Source: Lycium barbarum (Eukaryota; Streptophyta; Magnoliopsida; Solanales; Solanaceae). Taken from it: a DNA stretch of 64,000 nt. The notes under the pieces are model-generated. The model ran no database searches and had not been told where the DNA came from. It worked only from the letters and a program-made list of their open reading frames with translations. Of this stretch, positions 1 to 12,886 are shown piece by piece (the stretch's first letter is position 1; every line of letters begins with the position of its first letter). The stretch spans positions 63,149,800 to 63,213,799 of the forward strand of contig NC_083341.1 of assembly GCF_019175385.1 (NCBI RefSeq). The letters are read 5' to 3'. The position numbers and the translations under genes are program-made.

Positions 1-1680
1 CTATCAATAAATCAAATCACCAAGATGTCAACCAAGAACAATCACAATCAAATCACCAAGATGTCAAGTATCACAATCACATAAGTCACAGCGGAAATAA
101 ATTTACCACAATAACCTCGCTCGCTGTACATACATGCTAGCTGATGTCGTAGCTCAGTAGCCATGACCTGCAGGGGACCCATGGTGTCCATGTTCCACCT
201 GTTTCGGATCCACTCCTCAGACCCGAGCACAAAACTCTGCCCCGGAATGAAGCTCGGTTGCGGGACATCAAGTACCTCTCGTTTTCGGAATGATCCTCGG
301 ACCACGAGCCCATAATCTAGGTCACATGAGTGCCTTTCCATACCTCTTACAAAAAAGTGCTTCTTACCTTTCCAATATCAAAAATTAACTCATCGTATCA
401 TGTCACAATACCCTTGAGAAGATTATCTTAGCTTCTCATCACAACACATCCACTGTAGATTTAATCACATAGGAATAATGGCGCAGAGCCTACACAATCA
501 ATCAATCACATTCACATAGGAAGTAAACACACAATACCATACATCAAAACCAGACATGCTTTCTCCTAAGGAGATCCCCAAACATACATTCAACTAACCA
601 AAGTCTAACTTAAGTAAACCGTAACCTACCTCAAAGTAGAGCTGGAACATGCATGTTACTCTGCTACAGCCTTTCCTTTCCTCAAAGCCTCAATACGTTC
701 ACGGTCTAAAAATAGAAGGCTCAATGAATCACATTGCTCAATTTACAAAGACCAAAGCAAGAATACCTTCCCTTTCCCCATTCTAAGGGTACATGTTTTT
801 CTAGGTGATAAAAAACCTATCAAGGCCCCTAATATTATTTTACCATCAATTTATACAACATTCTGTCAAACATTCCCTTTACAAACAGTTTTCTATGGCA
901 AAGACACCATTTTTATAGAACCCTAGTTCTCAAATCACTTAGTTTACTATTCTAAATCTTCAATTTATTACAAATAGCAACGAATCAATCCATTTACATG
1001 ATAAATAAGCAATAATAACCCTAACCCATCAAGTTTAGAAGGTTTATTTACATTTAGGGTTTCTACTTCACTTTCTCCATTTAACACCCATGAAGATGAT
1101 TACAATAATGAAGGGGAAGGGAACGATAGGTAGAAAAGCAATGGAACTTACCTCTCAAGGTTATCTTGCCCTAGCTTGGAAATTCTCTCTAGGTGTTTGT
1201 TGGGAAGTGTGTTGGCATTTTGTGAGAAGAGAAAATAAAACTGAGTATATAAAATTCAGGCTATTGTTTTACGTCGACCGCTACAGCGGTCGTCACGCCG
1301 CTGCAGCGGTATCGCTATAGCGGCCCACCATGAAACCTCAGTGACCGCTATGGCGGTCCATCCACCACTATAGCGGTCCCTCCATAGCGGTACATTAATT
1401 GCTACAGTGGCCATCAAGGAAATGGATGGCCACTGGCAGCGGTCCACGTACCGCCATACCGGTACCGCCGCAGCGGTACTTCCACCGCCACAACGGTTCA
1501 TCTTTGGCAGTGAGCTCGATTTTGTCCATTTTTCCCCCATCACCCGACATTTCATCCAAGGCCTCAAAAACACAACGCAAAATATGCACACATATAAAAA
1601 TACGCCCTATGAATCCACCCACGGCTTCGAAATTCCTAACGGAGTCCTAATTTCCCATAACGACCGGAAGGGTCATTACA
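1..1680 (-). repeat. 3' LTR of element A (outer end cut by window)
   Basis: Matches the 5' LTR at 12887-14739 and the LTR of element F at 50879-53066 along its length. The inner edge is 1680: read on the minus strand the LTR starts TGTAATGACC just after the pol stop. About 220 bp of the LTR 3' end lie outside the window. It contains a cluster of GC-rich palindromes (about 1277-1500) and a TATA-like site on the minus strand at 1246-1251. Confidence 0.9.
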
Positions 1681-1691
1681 CCAGATACCAA

Positions 1692-3655
1692 TTAAAACAC
1701 TGTTCGTCCCCGAACGGATAAGGGTGAGAAAACTAGGGAGGAGTTACCTGACTCGGTGAAAAGCTGAGGGTATTTGCTACACATATCGGACTCTGTCTCC
1801 CAAGTAGCTTCATCCACTGATCGATTCTTCCATTGAACTTTCACAGAAGCTATTTTCTTGGACCTCAACTTCTGAACATCCCTTTCTAAGACAGTAACGG
1901 GTTCTTCCTCATACGACAGATTTTTATTTAACAAAACCGAATCCCAACAGATGATATACGAACCATCACCGTGGTACCTCTTCAACATCCACACATGGAA
2001 CACCGAATGAATGCCTGATAAGCCCAGAGGTAAAGCCAACTTTTAAGACACCTCTCCCACACGTTTTAGAATCTCAAATGGACCAATGAACCTCGGGCTA
2101 AGCTTGCCCTTCTTCCCAAACCTCATCACACCCTTCATGGATGAGACCTTCAACAGCACTTGCTCTTCTTTCTCAAACTCAAGATCTCGGACCTTGCGGT
2201 CCGCATACTCCTTCAACCTATTCTGCGTTGCCAGAAGCTTGGCTTGAATCACCTTCACCTTCTCTAAGGACTCTCTCAGAAGATCAGTATCCTACGGTCT
2301 CACCTCGAATGCATCAAACCATCCAATATGAGTCCTGCACCTCCTTCCATACAATGCTTCAAATGGGGCCAGATCAATACCCGAGTGATAGCTATTAAGA
2401 AAATTCGGCTAAGGGCAAGAACTGATCCCAATGCCCACTGAAATCTATGACACACGCACGAAGCATATCCTCAAGAACCTGAATAGTCCGCTCAGACTGC
2501 CCGTCAGTCTGAGGATCGAAGGTTGTGCTAAGGTCTAACCTTGTACCCAACTCCTCATGCAAACACTGAAAAAACCTGGATATAAACGTGGTGCCCTTGT
2601 CGGACACGATGGAGATAGGAATCCCGTGGAGTGTAAGCACCTCCCGAATGTAAACCTTAGCCAATTTTTCCGCATCATAGTTATCTTCACCGGAATAAAT
2701 TGGGAAAACTTAGTTAACCTATCAACAATAACCCAGATTGAGTCAAACTTCCTTAGAGTTTTCGGAAGACCTACCACGAAATCCATGGCTATTCTTTCCC
2801 ATTTCCACTCAGGAATGGGCATCCTCTGTAATGTACCCCCAGGTTTTTGATGTTCATACTTTGCCTTTTGATAATTAAGACACTGAGCAATGAACTCTAC
2901 TATGTCACGCTATATCCTAGTCCACCAGTAATGTTATCTCAAATCACGATACATCTTAGTGGCACCAGGATGGATAGAATACCTCGAACTATGAGCCTCT
3001 GTCCGAATGGTCGTAATGAAGTCGCCCACACGTGGCACACACACTCGTCCTTTGATCCGCAACACTCTATTCTCATGAATCACGGCCTCTTTGGCCTCAC
3101 CCCGCAACACCTTATCGTGTATTTTACTTAGCTTAGCATCTTCGAAGTGCTTAGCTTTAATATGCTCTAAAAATGAGGACTGAGCCTCAACACAAGCCAA
3201 CACCTTGCCTTTGTTAGAAATATCCAGTCTCATAAAACTATTAGCTAGAGTCTGCACCTCTCTAGCCAACGGACGCTCAGAAGAGATCAAACGAGCCAGA
3301 CTTCCCATACTAGCCGACTTCCTGCTCAATGCGTCAGCTACTACATTAGCCTTACCAGGATGATATAAAATGGTGATGTTATAGTCTTTCAGCAGTTCCA
3401 TCGATCTCCATTGTCTAGAGTTTAGATCTTACTGAGTGAACATATGCGGCAAACTGCGATGGTCTGTGTACACCACGCAATGGACACAATACAAGCAGTG
3501 CCTCTAGATTTTCAACACAAACACCACCGATGCCAACTCTAGATCATGAGTAGGATAGCTCTTCTCATGCACCTTCAACTGCCGAGAAGCATAAACAATC
3601 ACCTTCTTTTTCTGCATCAAAACAGCACCCAAACCAGAACATGAAGAATCACAGT
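1692..3655 (-). pseudogene. Element A pol, 3' part: RNase H end and integrase
   Basis: Read on the minus strand this gives the RNase H ([16 protein letters not shown] and the [17 protein letters not shown] region, 3504-3655), the linker, the integrase zinc-binding start (HSSRYSIHPGATKMY near 2950), the core with MDFVVGLPKT, SDKGTTF and TDGQSERTIQ (the D, D and E of the catalytic triad), and the C-terminal domain. That tail ends in a chromodomain-like VKVQWKNRSVDEATWE. Stops and frameshifts occur near 3490, 3400, 2900, 2650, 2330 and 2042. The reading frame ends with TAA at 1692-1694, twelve bases before the LTR edge. The upstream part of pol resumes at 9766 beyond the nested insertion. Confidence 0.88.
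3651..3655. repeat. Target-site duplication, left copy (acagt)
   Basis: acagt at 3651-3655 is repeated at 9761-9765, flanking the nested solo LTR. Removing the insertion and one copy rejoins the RNase H coding sequence of element A with no gap when compared with element F (48900-48925). Confidence 0.93.
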
Positions 3656-6600
3656 TGTTATATCCCGCGTTTTGTGCAATCGTACAATTCAAGACAATCA
3701 CGGGGAGACAACAAGCAAGGCAATATTTTATGTTGTTTGACACATGGGTTGTTTATGAAAAATTTAGAAGTGGAGACAATGAGAATGGTTAAGAGCATAA
3801 AGGGGAATTCACGACATGACTCGTGGAAATATGGAGGGAGATGAAGGGAAAAATTGGAAGTCAGAAAAAAAAATGTTTTCAAGAATTGCAAGAACTAGCC
3901 CAAAATGTAATTGGGCTTGATTTTTTTTTAAGAAGCAAAAGAGGCCCAACCGGCCACCTTGTTTGGCTTGGCCCGTGATTCATTACATCATGGTATTAAA
4001 TAAGATGAATGGGTCATCCTTATCAATATAACCTCTAGAATATTCAAGAAAAGAAGAACAAAAAAGAGAGGAGAAAAACCTTAGGGCCTTTCGGCCAAGA
4101 GAGCAATCCAAGAGAAAATTGGTAAACATTTCCCCAAAAATCATTTTCTACTCCTTGGAGGGTGCATAACAACATGGTGGAGTTATTGGAGTGGTAGAAA
4201 AAAGTATTTGTTCAAGGTGCCAAGCATAGCTAGCTTGAGTAGCTAAGTAAAAGAGGTATGATTCAAGCTTACTTTTCATGTCTTATGAATGGTTTTTATG
4301 TGTTGTAGTATGTTAGAATGAATGAAATTCATGAAGGAGAGAATTATAGTGTATGGCCGTGTATATGAACATGTGTAGGAGCCATGCTTCAATTAATTTA
4401 ATTAGTGTTTGGTTGTTAGTGTTGCGGATATTATGTCGATAACGAAAGTTGAATGAATTTAGAAAGGTTGTAGTGTGTATGCTTGATGTGGCCGTGTGTT
4501 GTGCATGTGTGTGCATGGTGGCCGTGACTTATGGTGAAATATGGAGGAAAATGAGTTATGTTTATTTAGTGTTTTGGTTGTCGTAGTGTTGTGGATGCCT
4601 TGTTGTTAATGAATGTCCAAGGAACTTAATGAAGTTGTAATGGTGGAGACTTACTTTAGAAGTTGTATGAATAGAATGTAACGTTTCTTTGTATGCATGA
4701 AAGGCTATATGATTAGTATGATGTTGTTGGAATGTAAATATGAGGTTGTTATTGATTTTCTTGAAGTTGGAAGGTTATGAAGAAAATGGTAAATTGAGAT
4801 CATGCCACTTGAATGGAATATGTGAATTTCTAGTAAAGTTGTTGAAGTATGTTAATAGTTTGGCCGGGTTTGAATTCCCGGATTGTGTTTGCTGAGAAAT
4901 TGACTAAATTAAATGTCGAGGATGGTATATTTACAGAGGAAATGCTGCCGAAATTTCGGTAGCAAAGTGTTCCCTCAAGATTTCGACTCTAAGTATTCTA
5001 ATAAGAAGTTTTGGTAAACTTGACCAATTTGCAGATTTGGACGAAATTGTGACGTGAATTTGGAGTAGCTAAAGGAGCGGAAAGAGGTATGTAAGGCTTC
5101 ACCCTTCTTTCTATGGCATGTCTTGGTTGTAATAAGTTGGGTACGCGCCTCGGGGACAACCCTAATCCCCGGGATCTGCACCTATAGTTTTCAACTTTTC
5201 GTTCAATCGAATTGAAGTAGAAAGTGTGCAAAGTGGTGAAAGACCTCCTAGACCCCTATAACTTGTATAAATGGGACCCGATTACCCTAATACCCATACA
5301 AGTAACGCTATGACACGTGACATACGTAAATCGTATACGCTACTTCATCCGGCCCGAGGTGGGCCCGTTACTCTCGGATTCCCCTATAGTCTTGGTTGAC
5401 TTACTTAAGGTGAATTCAAAGGGGACCTTTGATCCCGATCTTGTCACCGAATGATAAAGTACTATGACTACTCTAACAAGAGTGTTTCTATGGGATAATG
5501 ATAACGACAATGTTAGACAAGAGAATGCGCTTGATAAGTACGACCGGAACGATCCTATGACTGAGATTTCTAAGCTAAGGATCCAATGTGAATATGAAAT
5601 TGATAAACTAATTTTCTAAATCGTATTTATATCTTCTAGTTATAACTTTATTTTATAAGACTCCAAAGCCTATGACTGTCATCTATAATGCCCACGATTT
5701 CATTCTACGGTTACTGTAACACTATTATCCGTTGATAGTCTCGCCTTAAAATTACTTGTTCCGTCAAGGTGAGACAAAGCTATCACTAGCATTCCTTAAT
5801 GTAATCGGAGATCGCCGACCTTATGTCACCCCGATGAATACGTGATTTTCCTTGGCTCTCTCGTGTGATTATATGATATATGTATATAAAACGGGTATAT
5901 GTGTATGGAAATGTATATATATATAAGATAAAGTAAATTGTATATAAGAAATGTATATGTATGTGTGTATGGGGAAAAGGGAAGGGCCACTGTTATATCA
6001 CCACCTGATTCAGCTGGATCCCATCCTGGACGCGGGATGCCCGGACGCGGGATATGCGAAGAGCCGTACGCGGCGACTGTATATATATATATATGATGTA
6101 TGATACATATGTAATGTAATGTGTTGGGTCACCGTTGGAGAGGGGGTTGGGAGAGCCGATGTATTCAGCGTCTGTAAATGTGAATGAAAGATACCGTTAT
6201 TGAAGTGTACTGTTTCTGCACACGAGAATAAGAAATATAAAAATGTTGACTCCTATTGCCCATGAAAAGAAACGTTTCAAAGATGAAAAGACAAGCCTAC
6301 ATGACAGCCGGCCTAAAGAGGGGACTTCCTATGTACAGGTTACGTTCTTGCCTCGTTATACGCCCTATGGCTCCGTGATATTATTATTGATTGTACTCTA
6401 TGTTACTGCTTGCATTGTTTTCCATGCCTTACATACTCGGTACATTATTCGTACTGACGTCCCTTTTTGTGGACGCTGCGTTCATGCCGCGCAGGTTAGC
6501 AGGTATACGGACCGGGTCTCTAGGGCTCTATCTGCAGCATTGGGCAGCGCTCCAGTTGTTCCGGAGGCTCATATCATTGGTACTATTTTGTGTATGTATT

Positions 6601-9600
6601 TTCGGAGCGACAGTACTCGGCTGTCACGACCCAGCCCCGTGGGCCGCGACTGGCACCCTACTTGGGTACCCAGACCAAATTACGTATTCATTGCCAAATC
6701 CAAACTTATTTCAGAATTTCATAAAAATCGTATCAAACATAGGTTATCGAAATATGTCTTAAGCGGTCGCACAAATCAAATACAAACTGAGCGGCGGAAT
6801 AGACATCGCCGGTCAAAAGTACAAGCATAAGCATAAGGGCCATTTGGGGCCATCATAACAAGCAGACCGCTTTAAGACCAGAAAACGAAATCAAACCAAC
6901 ATATACAGGACCCTCACCCCACATATATGACTACAGGCCTCTACGAACTCAAAACAAAGACATATGGCGAGACAGGGCCCCGCCGTACCGAAATAGTCAA
7001 ATGTACAGAATATATACAAAGCAAAAGGAGTCTGTACCAAAAGTGGACTCCGGATCAAAGAGGAGTACTCCGGAATAGCAAAGAGTGAAGCCTACTGCGG
7101 AGGGTCACCAATGTCTGTACCTGCGGGCATAAAACGCAGCCCCCGAAGAAAGGGGGTCAGTACGAAATATGTACTGAGTATGTAAAGCACGGAGTACAAA
7201 AATATGGATCAAAACTGAAAGCAAATAAGATAACAAGATGGAATACAAATCGGTATGTCAAAATCCGTATCGAAATCATATACATATATATAATGCAAAC
7301 GAAATCATGCAAACGCTTAGGAACGTGGTCGCCACTCCGACGCTGGCGCCACACACAACATAACACCAGAAGGTTTCAAATCTCCGTACATCCCCGAACA
7401 CAAACATAATCATAGGTGAGCGTATCGCATCACGAGCCATATCACAGCATAACTCCAAACCGAACCCGGCCCTATGGCGAAGCCTCGGGAACCGTAACAC
7501 AGCATACGGCTGAATTATCATAAGGCGCACGAATCAAAACCGGCCCGGGAACCGGTGAACGAAGTCATAACAAGGCACGAGCGGAGTCGTGAGCAGACAA
7601 ATGCAAATCGTATTTCTAAACATAATAGTCTCATAACTCATTTCATAATACAAAATAATCGCCTACTTAGTCGATATAAAGTTTCATTCCACAAAACATT
7701 TCCAAAGTAGTACGTATAGCTCAAAACGTAACTTAGCGTATCGTAATATTCAAAACATATCCCGTAGGAGGAAATTCCAGAATCGAAAGTATCATTCCAA
7801 CTTTATTCAAAAGGACAGCCCCATAAGACAAATAGGGCGTCTCGGGGTTAGCGGGCCCACCTCGAGTCAAATTGAGGTGGCGAACATATTTTCTGAACAT
7901 TTATAGGCCAAAGGGTCATACATAATCATTTCTAAGTTACCCGACCACATTTCGATAGGTTTCGGACGAGTGGTGGCATTCTAGCCAAAATAGAGCCCTT
8001 AGGCTTCAATTGAATTGAATGAATAGTAACTTTTCTGTGGATCGGGTTTCGAGGAGCAGAAATGCTCCGGAAGTTCTCATATCCGCCTATCATACTAAGA
8101 TATGCCAAACGAAGGAGTGGGAAGCTTTACATACCTTACAGACGTCGTATGCTCTCCCAAAAGTCAAGTCCCGTTTCGTCTGAAATCTGCAAATGGTCAA
8201 AGTTACCAATTGAGATTCTTAGGCTTAAAAAAATGCCTTTAACTTCATTTTTGCCTACCGAAATTTCGGCAGCATTTCCCCTATAAATCTAACATCCCCG
8301 AGACTTAGCTCGGCTCAAAATACATCAATACAACAGCCCACACATCATCAAACAACACACATTATAATCAAATCATTCTAGCTTCAAAGTTCTACTTTGT
8401 TACCTAAGTTGGCAATTTTCACTCAAACTTCCAAAACTCCAATTCTATATCTACATAAGGGTATTCATTTCCTCATTCAAACTTATACAATCACATCCTA
8501 ACTACAATCCAAGCCATACACGAAATTGCCCCAAAATCCATTACTTTCCGAAATTCTTCAAAACATCGAAAATTCACGACGAACATTCAAACTCGCGTCG
8601 GTTCATTCCGAATTCATTAACATCATTATAAATTCATATTTAAAGTCTCTAGCACCCTAAATATGCAATGATATACATAATGATACCGAAGGTATACGCT
8701 TTCCGATAATATCCGAAATCATTTTCCAACGCCAATTTAATTCATCAATCAATCATTTACGACACAAGGATCACAACAACACATTATACCAACTAAACAA
8801 GATCAATTCACCTCACTTTCTTCTCCCTATGGCTCACGGCCAACACACCATATACACACACACCCACGGCTTCCTATTTACATCAAAGTTACGGGATCCT
8901 CGTCTATTCCCAATCCTTAACATATTCATATCAATTCTATAACATTAAAGGGGCAAAATTCTTACCTTTTCTTGAAAACCCAACTTGTCGTAAACGAGGT
9001 CCTTGTGCCAAACTAATTATACCCCGTTGAAGAGGGTCTTGAGTACTTCACAACTATGTAGAAATTAGGATTTTTGGATCACAAACAAGGCTTGGAGAAT
9101 TTCTTTCTCTTCTCTTTCTTGGTTCGGCCGAAGCCCTTTTGTGGGGTGTTCTTGAATTTTTGTTCTATTTTCTTGATAATTATCAAGTGTATATGATATA
9201 TATCCTTTAGAGAGTCATGTGCTATGCACATGACATCAACATAGTGGGTTTGGGCCTTGCTAAGGCCGGCCACCCTAATCCCTTGGGCCTAAACTTTGTG
9301 TCATATTTTCCTTGGCCCAATTCTTGAAAAGTCCCATTTTGTAATTCCCGAAACTAATTTCCGAAATTCCAAATTTACCCTCGGCCTTTCCCGATGTCTT
9401 AACATTAAAGATTCCATAACCAATATAGTCATATTCACCAAAATCAAAATATTTCCTTATAACACATAAATCGTAATTATTTCTCGATTTCCAATTATAC
9501 GAAAACACGGGACATAACATCGGCCCTTTCTATGTATAAAGGTACTATGTCTAGAGGCTCGTAGACAGATATACACAGTCAGCTATGTACAGTTAAACGT

Positions 9601-9760
9601 ATTGTATTTTGAATGTTTCGCGTCCCGGGGTAACGCGATATTAGAAAGTTTACTGGTAATGTTAATGAAAAAAAAATGTGCCACTGTTCATACAGGATAG
9701 CGAAGGGGTGCTCGGTACAAGTATCGGGTACTCGTCACGGCCCCTAGTCGGGTCGTGACA
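3656..9760 (+). mobile_element. Nested solo LTR 1 (about 3.2 kb) containing a second solo LTR
   Basis: Starts TGTTATATCCCG and ends GGTCGTGACA, with 5-bp duplications acagt on both sides. After removing the inner insertion (6622-9519 plus one tcggc) 3202 bp remain with no gag or pol, so it is a solo LTR left by LTR-LTR recombination. It carries the palindromic module at 4938-4964, the GTATGTAAGG block at 5087 and the conserved 3'-side block at 6432-6495. Start and end resemble the solo LTR at 55968-58964, so they are related families. The superfamily is probably gypsy but no coding part is present to prove it. Short open frames inside are chance. Confidence 0.9.
6622..9519 (-). mobile_element. 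Inner solo LTR 2 (2.9 kb), inverted inside solo LTR 1
   Basis: On the plus strand it begins TGTCACGACC and ends GGGACATAACA, so it is in reverse orientation (TGTTATGTCCC to GGTCGTGACA). Target duplication tcggc is at 6617-6621 and 9520-9524. It has no coding domain. It carries the same modules as solo LTR 1 in mirror order: the 3'-side block 7119-7182, the GTATGTAAAG block near 8121-8136 and the CCGAAATTTCGG palindrome 8254-8280. It lies next to its relative in opposite orientation, giving an inverted repeat of diverged arms. Confidence 0.9.
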
Positions 9761-9765
9761 ACAGT
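9761..9765. repeat. Target-site duplication, right copy (acagt)
   Basis: Partner of 3651-3655; element A pol resumes immediately to the right. Confidence 0.93.
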
Positions 9766-11290
9766 AAACAACAAAATCCTTGCCCTCCGCGGGAAATGCT
9801 AGAATCAGTGTTGTGGTCAATAATGTTTTGAGCTTTTGAAATCTATCCTCACACTCATCGGACTACTGAAACGGTACCTCTTTCTGAGTTAAATGGGTCA
9901 TATGAGAAGTAATAGAGGCAAACCCTTTCACAAACCGATGATAGTAGCTAGCGAGACCTACAAAACTATGGATATGGATCACTGATGTGGGCCTAGCCCA
10001 TTCCTTGACTGCCTGATTTTTCTGAGGATCCACTATAATACCTTATTTCGAAATAACGTTCCCCAAGAAAGACACAGAAGACAACCAGAATTCAAATGCT
10101 TCTCATGCTCTTCCTTACTCTTAGAGTACACCAGGATATCATCAATGAACACTATTACGAATAAGTCTAAATAGGGCTTAAACACACTGTTCATCAAATC
10201 CATGAACGCTGCTGGGGCGTTTTTAAGCCCAAAAGACATAACCAAGAACACATAGTGCCCATACCTGGTCCGAAAAGCGATTTTAGGAATATCCTCTACC
10301 CGAATCTTCAACTGAGGGTACCCTGATCTCAAATCGATTTTTGAGAACATAGAAGCACCCTGTAACTAGTCAAACAAATCATCAATACGGAGAATGGGAT
10401 ACTTATTTTGGACAGTTAACTTATTCAGCTGACGGTAATCAATGCACATACGCATAGAACCATCCTTCTTCTTAACAAACAACACAAGAGCACCGTACGG
10501 AGAGGCACTCGGGCGAATAAATCCCTTACTCAGAAGATCTTGAAACTGTTCTTTTAGTTCCCTGAGTTCTGCTAGTGCCATCCTACAAGATGGGATAGAG
10601 ATAGGACGAGTCCCTGGGTCTAAGTTAATTCTAAAGTCAATATCACGATCTGACCGCATACCATGAACGTCCGCGAGAAACACATCCGCAAACTCGCGTA
10701 CCACTAGAGCCGAATTAAGGGGTGGAGTATCTGCACTGGTAATATGTGTTAGATAAGCTAAACAACCCTTCTCTACTAGCTTCTTAGCACAAACAAAGGA
10801 TATTACTTTCTTAGGGAGGGGACTAAGGTTACCCTTCCACTCGAGTATGGGTGCCCCGGGCATGGCTAGTGTAACAATCTTAAAATGGCAATCAAGTATA
10901 GCATAATGCGGGGACAACCAACTCATACCCAAAATGACATCGAAGTCTACCATGTCTAAGATCATCAAATCTGCCCAAGTACTATACCCCATAAAAGAAA
11001 TTGCATACGAAGGGTAGATGCTATCCACTACCACATAATCCCCAACAAGAGTAAACACAAAAGTAGGGGTATCAAGAGTATCACACATCATATCCAGACC
11101 CACAGAAAAATAGGTAGATACATAGGAAAAAGTAGAACCCGGCTCAAACAAAACAGAAGCCATACAGTTATAAACGGAGATAGTACCTGTGATAACTGCA
11201 TTGGAGGCCTCAGCCTCGGGTCTACTTTGGAAGGCGTACAAATGACCGTGCCCCCAGTTGCCTAGGAACCATCGTGATTACCATTACCAA
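9766..11290 (-). pseudogene. Element A pol, 5' part: protease and reverse transcriptase
   Basis: Minus-strand reading gives an aspartic protease (11241 downward) with [10 protein letters not shown], where the usual catalytic Asp of the D-x-G-S/T motif is Glu, followed by [11 protein letters not shown]. The RT has VREFADVF, the [12 protein letters not shown] fingers start, the [16 protein letters not shown] motif, [14 protein letters not shown], and [15 protein letters not shown] as the catalytic YxDD equivalent near 10110-10150. A TAG replaces Gln just after DDLFD (about 10363-10365). A frameshift follows EEHEKHL near 10095, after which the RT thumb and connection run down to the nested insertion. 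Domain order and identity are clear; it cannot make a full protein. Confidence 0.9.
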
Positions 11291-11506
11291 TCTGAGCCCC
11301 GCCCCTGCCAGGCTTTTGACCGCTTCTACCTACCTGAGGACCATCTCGGTTAGGATGGGCACTACCCCTAACCGCGGTGTGGCCTCCCCGCCCTGCTGGT
11401 GCGTGATCCTTACCCCCTCGATCTGGTGCAAATGGAGCTCGGGGAGTCTGATACCGATTTCCCTACCCACTCTGTCTAAGTCTGGGGAAATACCTTTTAA
11501 TATGTC

Positions 11507-12705
11507 CTATCTCACCACACTCGAAGCAAGCACGGTCCAGCGTATGCTGCTGAAAAGAAGCTGATGAAGCAGTGTGGCCTTCATGCTTACTGGAAGCCTA
11601 ATAGTTTGCCCTTGATGGGCCCCCAGCTGACACCTGCATCGCGGACTGAACCAGACACCCTGAATATACCTGTGAACTCTGACCACTCGAGAAGGTGTTA
11701 CTGAACATCCCACCCTTATGGGCCTTCTTCTCAACTTGCCTTGTATAACTCTCATGCCTAATTCCCTCAACGATACAGACATGTCCTGAAATAAATCCCC
11801 AATGGCTACAAGCTGAAGAGTCGATAACTGCAGTCCGGTGTTCAACCCTTTCACGAACCGTCGTATCCTCTCCCCTTCAGTGGGAAACAACTGAAGAGTA
11901 TAATGAGAAAGAGAGTGGAAACAGGACTTATACACAGCAACAGACGAGTTCCCCTGACCAATAATAGCGAACTCATCCTTCCTTCGGTCCCTCAAAGTAC
12001 GCGAAACGTACTTGTCCAGAAACACAGAGTAAAACTGAACCCAAGTCAACGGAGGACACCCAACTGGCCTGCACTCCACATAAGCCCTCCACCAAAGCTT
12101 GGCATCACCTAAGAACTGGAAGGTCACAAATTTTACCCCGTACATATCCGCGGCCCCCATATTATAGAGCCTCCCATGACAGTCGATGATGAACGCATAT
12201 GCATCCTCCGACTAAGTACCATAAGACACAAGAGGCCTCATTTTGTTAACCTCCAAAAAAGATCTTGTTCTTCACCAGTCATCAATGGCCCTGCAACTGG
12301 CCTCGGGAAGGCCCCAAAACTCAGAACCTCATCCAAGCGAGGTGGCACCGCTGCTGCATGCTGAACTCCCGAAGCCTGTGCTCTGTCCTGATCTGGGGTC
12401 GCTACCCCTGCGCCTCTACCTACCCTACCTCTGGCCTGTGCTAACCCATGCAACTAATGCAGCACCTTTGCCATAGCATCTGGTATACCTTGAGCAGCTG
12501 CAGCTCCTAGTAGAACTGGTACTACTGCTAGCTTGGCAGGTGCAGTTGCATCTCTCGCTACCTCATTCAGAAACACTGGAGGCACGGGGTCAACAACTGG
12601 GATGCTGCCCCCAGCTGGGGCCGCCCCTCTGCCTACACCTCTACCTCTAGCTGCTGCCGCGTGTTCTCGCCATCTGCGAGAGAATGAAGGATAGTCAGAT
12701 ACCAT
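11507..12705 (-). pseudogene. Element A gag
   Basis: Starts with ATG at 12703-12705, about 165 bp after the primer site. The N-terminal part is Ala/Arg/Gly-rich and includes MTGEEQDLFW. The retrotransposon gag domain follows (DAKLWWRAYVE, LTWVQFYSVFLDKYVSRTLR, DEFAI). A zinc knuckle lies at about 11500-11545, starting CFECGEIGHIKR, but the last Cys of C-x2-C-x4-H-x4-C is Phe. Defects: TAG at 12454-12456, TAG near 12210, and a frameshift between these and the gag core. Confidence 0.85.
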
Positions 12706-12870
12706 TTTGAATCAGCAAATACCAATCGGAATCGAGTAGCACGAAAGAAGAAAGAAAATGGCATTTTCCTACTGCCCGGCAGCCTCTCGAAGATAAGTAC
12801 AGACGTCTTCGTACCAATCTACAAGAGTCTGCTAGACATGTCTTTGTACGATGAGATCAATGAACCTAAA

Positions 12871-12882
12871 GCTCTGATACTA
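12871..12882 (-). other. Primer-binding site of element A (tRNA-iMet type)
   Basis: On the minus strand it reads TAGTATCAGAGC, four bases after the LTR end (12887). It differs by one base from TGGTATCAGAGC, the complement of the plant initiator-Met tRNA 3' end used by many plant LTR elements. Confidence 0.85.
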
Positions 12883-12886
12883 ACTT

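Noticed and set aside
48..341. 97-residue open frame on the minus strand, with a similar reading at 52187-52375
   Set aside because: Both sit inside LTRs of the same family; similarity reflects the LTR, and the frame is not kept along its length.
6243..6830. 195-residue plus-strand open frame
   Set aside because: Crosses the boundary between two nested solo LTRs at 6622, so it cannot be an evolved gene.
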